In this document: in pieces, positions 1 to 10,091 of the stretch
Numbering within the stretch: the first letter of the stretch is position 1
How the letters are laid out: each line of letters opens with the position of its first letter
Notes under the pieces: model-generated
The model's input: only the letters and a program-made list of their open reading frames with translations
Databases searched by the model: none
What the model was told of the DNA's origin: nothing
DNA from: Dipteronia dyeriana
Taxonomy: Eukaryota; Streptophyta; Magnoliopsida; Sapindales; Sapindaceae
Reading direction: 5' to 3'
Assembly (NCBI GenBank): GCA_032871835.1
Contig: CM065296.1
Location: forward strand, 8,194,001 to 8,258,000
DNA length: 64,000 nt
Made by a program: the position numbers and the translations under genes

Positions 1-932
1 AGGAGAGAAACCGAGCAGAATCGGGAGAGAAGAGAAAGAAGAAAGATAGAACATAAAAGAAATAAAGAGAATGGAGAGGTAGTATCATAGAGATTAAAAG
101 AAAGAAAAGAAAAGTCGTAGTTGAGAAGAAGAACAAATTTAAAACATATAGAGAGAAAGAGGAAGAATTAGAGAATGAAAGAGATCCATGAAAGTTGAGC
201 AATAACCGAGAAAGAGACGGAGAAATATGGTGATATTGCACAGAAAAGTGATTTGATGATTTGTTATACAGACAAGTTAATTACTAGATTTCCCAATAAA
301 TCCTAAATTGAGTTTTATGTATTTTAGGGTGGATCCCATAAATAGATGAATCCATACGGAATCCAGTCCCATAACATATTTGATCCATAGGAGATATGTG
401 AGTGGATACTTAAGTTATTTGCTTTAGAATTATTTGATAGCTTTAATTATTTAGATATTAATAGAAATAAATGATTTATTCATTTATTTAGAAAATAGAT
501 TTCAAGATTATCTATTTATTTAGAAAACAAATTTCTATATGATTAGAGATACGATATGAGAAATGTTTAGACCTTTAGAATTCGTAAATAGATTTATTAT
601 TGAATCAGATTTATCAAACAAGATTTCATAAAGAAGAATAGTATAAGTATTTCCGGATGGATTTTTAGATTTTTAGATTTTAGTTATTTATGAGAATTTC
701 AGAAAAGAAGAATAGTATAAGTATTTTCGGATAGATTTCTAGATTTTTAGATTCAAGATATTTATGAGAATTTCAAAAAAGAAAGAAAAATAATATTTAC
801 ACATGTTTTGAGAAAAGTATTTATAAATAATATGGGTGTTCAATAAGAGATTTCAAACATCAGATGTGTACCCGTTTCCAACAGTATCGGATTCAGATTA
901 TTTGCCATTGAGGCTTATGCACATCTGTATAT

Positions 933-1020
933 CAGAGTCAGAGTTGTTCTGCACGTGTATGACAGATGTTCAGTCAAAGTCAGAGTCACTCTGCACGTGT
1001 ATGATAGATGTTTAACTCCA
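933..1020. repeat. 42-bp tandem duplication
   Basis: Two adjacent copies share the motif CTGCACGTGTATGA, starting at 949 and 991, each preceded by CAGAGT-rich sequence and followed by AGATGTT. The spacing is 42 bp. A weaker third relative (CATGTATGACAGAT) follows near 1050. No function is evident. Confidence 0.7.
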
Positions 1021-2014
1021 GCTCTACATGAGCCTAGAGAGATCAGGGACATGTATGACAGATTTTCCTGGGTACTAGCTTGGTGTAGATTTTCAGATTA
1101 TATGTAAATATATATTATATTATATTGATTACGATCAACAGAGAAACAAAGGAGATTATCATATTTACACCAGATATTTGAAGATGAGAAATTCAACGGT
1201 ATTTGATTTACAACATTACATATTTTAGAGAAAAAAGATTTCTTCATGAAGCATGCCAACAATACTTTTAATTGTTTTATTGCATGACTTGTAAAGATTT
1301 ATAGTAACAAAAGATTTGGTTCGAACAAACCTTTTTATATAGTAGAATTATATTATATCAACCAGTTTTATAAACGATATATATAAATATAATAGATTCG
1401 TAAAGAAAGAATGTTTAAAGTTTCTCAAAAGAAAGTATTATTAGATTTTAAAGTTGTAAGTTATTTTATAAAAGGAAATGAAGATTCCACTGTAGATTTA
1501 TAGAAAATGAGTTTCATTTATAGAGAAGATATTTAGCTAGTTCTCAACCAATATTACAGAACAGATTTAGATTATAGAACAGTTCAACATAAATCCTGAT
1601 CAGTTTCAGGAAGAGATACAGTTTCAGAAAGAGAGATATACACAACTACAGAATAGTTTTCTACAGATTAGATTAAGTTTAGTCAATAAAAGTTTATTAA
1701 GCATTGATGATTTTAGAAGATAGTTTATTGATTTTAAAAGCATAGAGAATTTTTTTTTCCAGTTTTATTGTGTGATAATAGTTTTAGTAAAGTTTTTATG
1801 AAAGAGAAGATGTTTTCAAAGCTTATTTCCACCCACTCACTGGGCGCTAATATTCATTCTTTCATTTTAAATTATTTCTCCCAGGTGATCACCTGCCTCG
1901 TGCAGATTCTTTTGGTCTCGTGAGATGGGCCTCATGTGATAACATAAAACACTAGTTCATGACTTGATTAAAGCATGCAAATGTGTACATTTTCAGCAGT
2001 ATCGAACTAGTCGG

Positions 2015-2110
2015 TTTGCATGGTCGGAATGACCAGTTTGCATGGTCGGAATGACCAGTTTGCATGGTCGGACTGGTCGGACTAGTCGGGGTACATGGTC
2101 GGACCGGTCG
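2015..2110. repeat. 22-bp tandem repeat with GGTCGG core
   Basis: Units start at 2015, 2037 and 2059 with an exact 22-bp period and core GCATGGTCGGAATGACCAG. Degenerate units continue to about 2110. GGTCGGAATGACC is close to a palindrome, so each unit could form a small hairpin. The GC content contrasts with the AT-rich surroundings. Confidence 0.8.
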
Positions 2111-3476
2111 ATTTCTTTAATGAATTTTAGATGTATTATTTTTATAATTAGTTTTGAGTATGTAAATGTTCAGTAAATGGGTCCAACACAAGAAAAAGCA
2201 AATTTTCTTATTTTAACTGAATTAAATTATATGATCAGCTATAATCCACATATTTAAATTGCACCCTTAACTTACAAGGTGGAAAGGTATTGAAAAATCA
2301 AGTTATTTTTTAAAGATTTTATTAGAAGCCACACATTGAGATTCAGATGATTTTCTATAAAACTTTACAATAAGACATATTTCAATCATAAAGATTGATT
2401 TCTTATAGGATCCTCTCGGACTTAAGATAAGAGTCGGGATGGGTCATGTCAAATTTCATATAAAAAAAACATCAAGGATATACCTAGTAAGAGATAATAG
2501 TAACATACAATAAAAAATTTCAATGCATATTTTTATTTTTAAATCTCCAAAAGTAAAATAAACCTTAACTTTCTTAAGATTTTTCTTCTCTTTTCTAACT
2601 TTTTTATCCCATAAAAAGACACATTAAAATAAAAAACCTAAATCTTAATAATATAATAAAATACTTAAATAACAATCATAAAATACAAAACTGAAAATCA
2701 AATTCATTCTAAATAAATAAATTAGATTAAAGTTTAGGGAATTTACTTTCAAATCAAGAGATTTAAGAGAAGAGAAGAGTTAGAGTTTGAGATTTGGAAA
2801 AGTGGAAAAGAAAGAAAGAAAGAGTGAGGGGTTTGGGAATCCAGGAAATGATGATTGTTAAATTTATATAATTTGACAAATAATCTAATCAAACAATTAA
2901 AATATATAATATGATCAATATATTATTAAATTTATAAAAAAGGTAATTTCACTAAAATCTCTATTTTTTCGAAATGATATTTTTTTAAATATCTTTATAA
3001 TATTAACAACTTTAATCCCTCATTTTTCCAAAATATATCACTTTATTGCATTTGATCAAATTATCAATAACCAACTATAACTAAATATACAAAACGTAAA
3101 TTTACCCCTAAAAGTTTTTTGTTATTACATTTTAATTTTCCAAAAATTCTTTCAAATACTTTTCATATTTTTATATTAAAAAAAAGTCAAATTAAGAACA
3201 AAAAATATATGTTCATAAAAAAAAGGATTTTATTTTATTATGAGCAGAATATTAATTTACATATTAAAAATTAAGATTAAAAAAATATAAAAAAGCAGAA
3301 AAATAAAAAAACATTTTTTTTTGGAGATCCAATGGATCTCTAAATGATTGAGATCTGGATTCAAATCTCCATCGTTTCAACAAGTAATCTACTACATGAT
3401 GTTCAACTTGAAGATAGTTCAACACTGATGACCGTTTTTAAAAAATATATAAGTTCACTTGAAAACTTAATAATAA

Positions 3477-4228
3477 TAATGAAAATGATTACACGCAATC
3501 ATATATAATAATATAATAATAACATTTTTTCCACTTTTAACGTGGTAATCATAATTTTTTTTTCCACATATAATAATATAATAATAACTTTTTTTTCTAC
3601 GTTTGACATGGATACGACATATGATAATCATAAATGTTACTCTTTTTTAAAATCTGATATTATAATAATAACTTTTTTTATACTTTTGATGGGGTTACGA
3701 TACGTAACATTCATCATATCATATACAATAATATAATAATTACATTTTTTTTACTTTAGACGTGGTTGTGATACATGACAATCATCGATGTTACTATATT
3801 TTTAAAATATAATATTATACTAATAGTTTTTTTTTTTACTTTTGATGTGGTTGCGACACGTGACAATCATATATGTTAATAAATTTATTTTTAAAAAATA
3901 TATTAATCATATCATATATAATAATAGATTTTTTTTCTATTTTTGATTTGGTTGATACACGTGACAGCTATAAATGTTATTATTATTTTTATTATTTTAA
4001 TTATATGATATGTAATATAAAAGTATATAATTATCTTATATGGTATATAATCATATAATAATAGACTTTTTCTATTTTTGATGTGGTTGCCACACATGGT
4101 AATCATAAATGTTAATATTATTTTAATTATTTTAATTATATGATATATAATATAAAAGTATATAATTATCATATATCGTATATAATAATATTATATATAT
4201 AATCATATCATATAATATATAATAATTT
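3477..4228. repeat. Degenerate satellite-like tandem array, left part
   Basis: Roughly 110-130-bp units recur, each built of a T-run, a block reading CTTTTGATGTGGTTGCGACA with variations, a block like TGACAATCATAAATGTTA, then a TA-rich stretch. Units can be followed near 3540, 3600, 3680, 3755, 3840, 3940 and 4080. The last five bases (4224-4228, AATTT) are one copy of the target-site duplication of the Tat element starting at 4229. The array resumes at 27447. The short open frames here are low-complexity and not credible genes. Confidence 0.75.
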
Positions 4229-4877
4229 TGTCGTATGTGAATTTTACCAAGCGTACACGTCATCGACAAGATGGAGAAAATTGTCAGGTGGACGCCCAAA
4301 TAAGCACTCATGAAAAATCCTACAAGGCATCATCAAAGAGAAGAAAGCCCGAGTAAATAAGTAGCATGACAAGACCTACTCGGGATCAACTAAACTACTC
4401 CGAATCAATTAAAAGTACTCGGGGTTAGCAAAAAAACATCTTCTACTCGGGCTCAAGCGGTGCTACTCGGGACCAACAAGTGTCATTCTTACTCAGGATA
4501 AATGCGACCCGAATAAGAAAACTTGGTGCTTAATTCACACGGATTAAGTCATTAAATACGCGAAGAAATCCATCAGGAAGAATCCCAAAGAGAACAGAAT
4601 ACTGAGCTAGAAAATCCTCAATCAAGAAACAGCTTGATTTCATTACAAAGACTACATTCTTATAAGGAAACAAGTCCAAATAAGACTGCACTACTAGAAA
4701 CCCACTCGACTTCCATACAAGACTCCGAAACAGGAAAGAAGACAATCAACCTCAAACAAGTAACCGAATCACAATTAAATGTAAAGATCCTGTATTACTT
4801 GTACAAAGCAGATTAGGGCTCTATGAACATATAAATAGACTCATAATCTCGTCCAGAAAATATATAGGCAATATAGT
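4229..4877 (+). repeat. 5' LTR of outer Tat element, first part
   Basis: Matches the 3' LTR at 26547-27446 in the same orientation until both read GGCAATATAG. Here the copy breaks off at the inner insertion and resumes at 16629. A TATA box (TATAAATAG) lies at 4830-4838. Bases 4873-4877 (ATAGT) are the left target duplication of the inner element; the right copy reads ATAGC, so one base has changed. Confidence 0.93.
4830..4838 (+). promoter_or_regulatory. TATA box of the outer Tat 5' LTR
   Basis: TATAAATAG sits inside the LTR followed by ACTCATAATCTCG. The same box and downstream context occur in the inner element's LTRs and in the third Tat LTR near 35.9 kb, so this is the conserved retrotransposon core promoter. 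Separation from the rest of its LTR by 11.7 kb of inserted DNA should uncouple it from the outer gag. Confidence 0.7.
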
Positions 4878-5764
4878 TGTTGACGTCTATTTCTGGATTA
4901 TGCCATAAAAGCCAACAAGAATTGGATTTCGGCTATTGAGTCAAAGAGAAAAAGATGCAGAGAGAGAGTAACAAAGATCAACCAAGCCAAAATCCACTAA
5001 GAGATGGTAAAATTCCGATGGCTGGAGAAACATCCACGTGTGGTTGAAAGATCAACCAAGCCAAAATCCACTAAGAGAATAAGATGTTTTACAAGCTCTC
5101 GATCTCTCTTTTTTCTCTCTGTATTATGATTGCTGTATGCTATATTGCCTATCCCTTTTCTGGACAAGATTATGGGTCTATTTATATGTTTATAGAACCC
5201 TAATCTGCCTTGTACAAGTAATACAGGATCTTTGTATTTAATTGTGATTCGGTTACTTTCTTGAGGTCGATTTGTCTTCTTTCCTATTTCGGAGTCTCAT
5301 GGAAATCGAGTGGGATTCTAGTAGTGCAGTTCAATTTGGACTTGTTTCCTTATAAGAATGTAGTCTTCGTAAAGAAATCAAGTTATTTCCTGATTGGAGA
5401 CTCTTCTAATTTAATACTCTATTTCATTTGGGATTCCTTCCTGATGGATATCGTCACGTATTTAATGACAATCCGTATGAAATAAGCACCAAGTTCTCAC
5501 TCAGGTCGTATTTATTCCCGAGTAAGAGTAATACCTGATGGTCCCGAGTAGTACCGTTTGAGCCCGAGTGGAAGTGTTATTTAACCAGTCCTGAGTGCTG
5601 TTAGCTGATCCCGAGTAGGTTTTATTCAGTATATACTTACTCGGGCTTTCTTCTCTTTAATGATGCCTTATAGGATATTTCCCGGATGCCCATTTGGGCG
5701 TCCACCTGGCTATTTTTTCCATCCTGTCAATGACGTGTATGCTTGGTAAAATTTACATACAATA
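4878..5764 (-). repeat. 3' LTR of inner Tat element
   Basis: Begins (plus strand) TGTTGACG and ends ACATACAATA, corresponding to the 5' LTR at 15758-16628. Most of it aligns with few substitutions. Near 4975-5075 it carries an extra patch: a 28-bp segment starting GATCAACCAAGCC occurs twice, replacing the sequence AAGTTTTACG found in the other LTR. A conserved TATA box on the minus strand lies near 5175 in the context GGGTCTATTTATATG. Confidence 0.92.
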
Positions 5765-6252
5765 ATACCCCCTTAAAATATTTTTGCCGAGAAGATTTTA
5801 TTCGGACAAGAGTATTTTAATCATCTTGATTTTCTTTCGTCAGAATAGACGTCTTGTCATAATGATGCGTTTTAATGGTGACTCTGTAATTTCGATTCGC
5901 TTTATCACGTAAGATCTTAAATGATAGCGACGTTTTAAAGTTTTGACGGTTGAGGGCTACTTCCTGTCTTGACACGCGTCCCTCGTCTCTTCATTTTTCA
6001 ATATCATTTATGAGAAATGATTTTTGCGTTTCCCCAAGCGCCGCCTACGTCATCGAGTTTTGCATAAATTTTTTCCCTCTTTGAAATCCTAGGATTTCGT
6101 GCCGTCTCATCTTTAAATTCTTCGCTGAGAGACATTGTTGGTTTATTCTCAAAAATTCAGCAAAAATCTCTTTAAACTCAGATTTCTTTATCTAGAGTTC
6201 GCGATTCTCCGTTTTAAGATCTTGCATCAGTCTCAATTCAAGGTTATTTTTA
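5765..6252 (+). promoter_or_regulatory. Polypurine tract and presumed 5' flank of the antisense gene
   Basis: Immediately inside the 3' LTR the minus strand reads AAGGGGG, the expected polypurine tract for plus-strand DNA synthesis. The remaining ~480 bp lies upstream of the plus-strand antisense gene and contains no frame. It includes a TACGTCATCG motif near 6048, similar to bZIP-binding ACGTCA sites, and a TGCATAAATT stretch near 6060 that could act as a weak TATA. The PPT is well supported by position; promoter activity is inferred. Confidence 0.5.
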
Positions 6253-7393
6253 ATGGGGCCATCTTCCCGCCACCGTCTCTTTAAAATCGCTTTTGATGCA
6301 TTAGAGCGTGGGGATTTCCAGTTAGTATCTTGCATTAAACGATTACTGGGGGATATCCCAATAGATGAACCTCCATTTTTAGAGCTTGATGTTTCTGGGC
6401 TTCACCCTGACGTCACTTTCAGCCCTGTATCGAGTTCTCCATCTTGTTCTGATTCTGATATTTCAAATCACAGGGTATCTTCTCGAAAGATGGGTAAACA
6501 TCAGAGCACAAGTAAGGTATACAAGCACGGCTAGAGCAGCGTTCAGACCAGGGAACAGACTGTTAACGAGAGCGACGTTGATGAAGTATACAGGGCGTCT
6601 CGTCTTTCGTTTTCGGACACTCGCCCCAATGGCTTTGATACTGAGCCGAACGTGGTCAGGCCAGCTGAGATAGAAAAATACCGCTCCCGATTTGACTTGC
6701 CCGACTCAGTCACTTTGGTTCCTACGGGGGATAGAGCTGTATAGAATCCTCCTGAGGGCATGGTCGCGATTTACGGATCGATGCTTTGCTGCGGCGACAA
6801 ACTTATCCTTCAGCCTCTTATTGCCTGGTTTTTGGCTGAGGCAGGGATAACCCCAGCTCAGTTGGTCCCGAATAGTTACAAAGCCTTGATGTGTATGTGG
6901 CACATGTTCAGTCGAATGAACCTTTCGCTGCCTCCCCCGAATGAAATCAGGCACTTCTTTACGCTGAGGTAGGTTAGCAGAACGGGGACCTATTTCCTTG
7001 CATCTACTTCTTCGAATGGTTGGGTCCCTAAAGAATCCAAGGTGAATCGGGGGGTCGATGCTTCTGATGACCCGAAAAAGAAGGGTTTCATATGGGGATT
7101 CCCTACATCCAACAAATTTTAGAAGAACAATTGGTTTTTTGCTGGAGGGGCTCTCGGGCTCGATATCACAGTTCGATCTGGGGATTCCCATATGGTGTTG
7201 AGTGTTCCCCGCTTCTTCTGTTCCCCCGTAGTGTGGAACAAGAAAACAATTGACTATAGCGATTCAGAGGTGAAGAGGCTGACTCGGGCAGCAGTTCATA
7301 CTCTGGAAAAGAGGAGCAAGAACTATCTTTTCAAAGAGGATGACTTGATAAAGCTCGGTTTCTTCAGACAGATTTCGGGCCATCGCAGGCGAT

Positions 7394-7480
7394 GTAAGTA
7401 ACCCGGCTCCCTTTTTGTTGTATTTCTCTGCTTTTCATCATTCTTTTTTTTAAACAAGTAATAATTTTTATTTTTTTTAG
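7394..7480 (+). other. Intron 1 of the antisense gene (inner copy)
   Basis: Donor GTAAGTA at 7394 and acceptor TTTTTTTTAG ending at 7480, after a pyrimidine-rich tract. Splicing joins a phase-1 codon (T at 7393 with TG at 7481). The outer copy has the same intron at 24903-24825 on the minus strand. Confidence 0.75.
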
Positions 7481-8153
7481 TGTTTGATACGGACGTTGTC
7501 AGCGATCTTCAGGCTCGCCAGGTGAAGGCGATTCTACAAGCGAGTAGGAAGGAAGATTCCCGCCAGGGCGATGAGGGTATTGCTCCACCCGACTTGATGA
7601 GGAAACTGATATTGCTGAGCAAATTTCCTAGTGCGTTGATCGGGGTGCTCAGCCTTCTACTCAAGATTTCGCTGGTCCAAGTGGCCAAGGTGAGCCGACT
7701 AACACCCAACTACCTGAAAATAGGGAGAGGCAGTATGAGGGTCCAGGTGAAGAGCCTGTTGGACGGTTTGAAGCTGGCAACGGTGGTAACGTCTTGATGG
7801 ATCAAGTGCTCGCCAGTGCCGAGTTATTTGAGTCTTTTCGGGACGATCCGCTGGAAGATCCTGCTGCTGATCTTAACTTCCACCGTTCTCGGGGTGAGAA
7901 GCGAAAGACCGTCAGTTCACCGTCTAGTCCTCTCAAAGTTCCTCAGGTATACTCATTCATTGACTCCAGCGATGAAGATGTTACGGATAGCGGAATAGGG
8001 CTTCTCCTGCCCCCGAGTTTGGAAATCTGGGAGCTGGATATACTACAGGAGATGTCCTCCGGTCAGGCTTATATCGGGGAGGACTGCTGGAGCAGTTTTA
8101 GAAATGGTTCACTGACCGAACGTCTTCAAAACGTTTTCAACGACGCATCTTAT

Positions 8154-8233
8154 GTAAGTTAAATCTGACTCAGTTAATTCTGACTCCTTTATTGTTTTGC
8201 TTCTGTCGGATTTCTAAGTATATTCTTTTACAG
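8154..8233 (+). other. Intron 2 of the antisense gene (inner copy)
   Basis: Donor GTAAGTT at 8154 and acceptor TCTTTTACAG ending at 8233 join exons 2 and 3 in phase 0. The outer copy has the matching donor at 24081 but uses an acceptor at 24017, followed by an extra coiled-coil segment missing here. Confidence 0.7.
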
Positions 8234-9026
8234 ATATTTACCGACCACTGTCTGACGAAGCAGGTTGAAGCCGATGACAAGGCATCTCTGGCAGAGGAGA
8301 AGGTTGCATCACTTCAAAATCTTCTTTCTTCTACTGAAGAATCCATGCTTAAGGCCGAGCAGGAGGCGAAGCAGGCGAAGTCGGCGTGTGATCAAAAAAT
8401 TGAAGATTTGGAGCGCCAAGTGCTGACAGTTGAATCCCTTTCCCGAGAGGCCAGGTTGGAACTAGAAGTCCAAGGGATGGATCGTTTTAAAAGATCCCCT
8501 GCTTATGATGCCCTACTTCTTCAGGAATTTCAACGTGGGCTAGTTTCGGCGGGCGAGTTCTTCAAATTCAAGAATAGGGCGACAGAGAAAGCCCGTGCTA
8601 ATTGGGAGTTGTCAATCAAACACCATGTGGACCGGTCCTTGGAATCTCTTCGGATTCAGATGAAGGAATGGAGAGCCTACTATCGTAGTCAAGGCAAAGA
8701 GCCCCATCCTATGCATTTAGAGATTCCGTCCGAGCATTCTCTCTCGACCTTTTTCGCAAGTCAAGAGTCGGTTGAGGGTGTAGTCCCGGATGTCGGGCCA
8801 GTCCCGGGTGAAGATTACAGCCAGTGGAGGGATGATACTGTCGATGATATTACTTGGCCATCTAATGAGAGCCTGCTTCGTGAGTACGAGATGGGGCCAG
8901 ATCCGAGTATTGGCAAAGGCTCAAAGTCCTCGCAACCTTGATTTTGGAAATTTGTAGAAAATTCTGATTCTTTTTTTTTTACTTGTAAAGAACCATTCTT
9001 TGAACTATAACCATTCTTTTAGGAGC

Positions 9027-9032
9027 AATAAA
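9027..9032 (+). terminator. Poly(A) signal of the antisense gene
   Basis: AATAAA lies 85 bases after the exon 3 stop codon, followed by T-rich sequence. The position fits a plant near-upstream polyadenylation element, which supports this being an autonomous pol II gene carried inside the element. Confidence 0.55.
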
Positions 9033-9086
9033 ATTCAATTTTATTCTAAGTTGAATGGTTTTGGTCTATTTTTTGCTGATTATTAC

Positions 9087-9530
9087 CGAGTGTTGTATTA
9101 AACTGGCTGATGGTCGGGTAACTTAACCGAGTATCTTATTAAACCGGTTGTTACCCGAATAATTTCAATTGCCAAGTATTTTATTAAACTGGCTTCTTCG
9201 ATGTTCGGGTAACTTAACCGAGTATCTTATTAAACCGGTTGTTACCCGAATAACTTCAATTGCCAAGTATCTTATTAAACTGACTTCTTCATTGTTCGAG
9301 TAACTTAACCGAGTATCTTATTAAACCGGTAGTTACCTGAATGACTTCAATTGCCAAGTATCTTATTAAACTGGCTTCTTCGGTGTTCGGGTAACTTAAC
9401 CGAGTATCTTATTAAACCGGTAGTTACCCGAATGACTTCAATTGCCAAGTATTTTATTAAACCGGTAGTTACCCGAATGACTTCAATTGCCAAGTATCTT
9501 ATTAAACTGGCTTCTTTATTATTAACCGAG
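9087..9530. repeat. 91-bp tandem repeat between the antisense gene and pol (inner element)
   Basis: The block AAACCGGTTGTTACCCGAAT recurs from 9141, 9232, 9323 and 9414 at an exact 91-bp spacing, followed by a short 45-bp unit from 9459. Each unit alternates two similar half-repeats (GTATCTTATTAAAC). The outer element has the related array at about 23160-23560. Tandem repeats in the 3' part of Tat/Ogre elements are a known feature and a proposed source of satellite DNA. Confidence 0.9.
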
Positions 9531-10091
9531 TCATCTAGAAACAGAAGTTTTTCACTTGTATTTCATACCCAGTTGCTACCCAAACGTTACATCAAGGCTC
9601 ACCATGATCATATGTTCGAGTCCTTACGCAATACCAATGACGTCTCCCTAGTTTTTATACGCAAGGGTTTGCCGAATCGTTGAGCTTTTTTTTTGTTAAA
9701 AAGGTGCTTCAACACATCTATGCATTTCACCGGAATTTCTCTCGATAGCGTCCTGAGCATTTTTTCAGAGTCTGGTGCATCAGGTTTGCCTTTTTACGAA
9801 GGTCATTTTGACCCTGCTCGGTTGGCATGCTCCTACGAGCTTCTCCGCCCATTCGGGATTTGATGGTCCCGAGAATTCTATTTGCATGTTCTTATTATCA
9901 TGATCTGCTTCCATATGATCTTATTTTCATATGCCTTTTTTGGAAATCCCGAACTAGATGCTGTCATTTCAGAAATTCCGAGTAATTTTATTTGTTACTG
10001 TAAAAAATCGACAGATTTAAATTACAGTTTTATATTTATCCTACCAATAAAAGAATAAAATATTCAATATATATATATATATATATATATT
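9531..10091. other. Non-coding spacer between tandem repeat and pol end (inner element)
   Basis: No gene is seen. The sequence is shared with the outer element at 22606-23159, including a block near 9830 reading CGGGATTTGATGGTCCCGAG, so it is a conserved 3' non-coding part of the family. It ends with an (AT)n microsatellite at about 10064-10090, also present at the same place in the outer copy. Confidence 0.7.

Larger units (their letters stand above)
1..3476. other. AT-rich non-coding DNA, possibly with old LTR remnants
   Basis: No open frame of convincing length or homology is seen on either strand. The first 240 bases are purine-rich. A stretch near 1830-1930 is less AT-rich and looks like LTR sequence, but I find no paired copy, primer site or duplication, so this is a guess. 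From about 2160 to 3476 the sequence is strongly AT-rich with homopolymer runs and nothing recognisable. Two short tandem repeats inside the interval are listed separately. Confidence 0.4.
6253..8941 (+). pseudogene. Antisense accessory gene of inner Tat element (putative gypsy-type transposon protein family), three exons
   Basis: Three exons fit: 6253-7393, 7481-8153 and 8234-8941, with GTAAGTA...TTTTAG and GTAAGTT...TTACAG introns that join in frame. Exon 1 resembles the plant 'putative gypsy type transposon' family (PF04195-like), seen in the FDLPDSVTLVP and MVAIYGSMLCCG regions. It reads in one frame but with four TAG codons (6532, 6742, 6970, 7120). Exon 2 has a frameshift near 7590 and a serine/acid-rich tail. 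Exon 3 is an intact 236-codon frame with a long alanine/lysine/glutamate coiled coil, then an acidic C-terminus. It lies opposite to gag-pol, as described for antisense ORFs of Tat elements such as Retand. Its function is unknown; this copy is inactive as a full protein. Confidence 0.8.

Noticed and set aside
3542..4172. Phe/Ile/Tyr-rich frames in the satellite-like array
   Set aside because: Low-complexity translation of TA-rich repeats.
4530..4816. Short open frames on both strands inside the Tat LTR
   Set aside because: They lie within LTR sequence, occur again at 26952-27134 only because the LTR repeats, and have no protein resemblance.
9087..9530. CRISPR-like appearance of regular repeats
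   Set aside because: Period is 91 bp with no unique spacers, and the array is inside a eukaryotic retrotransposon.
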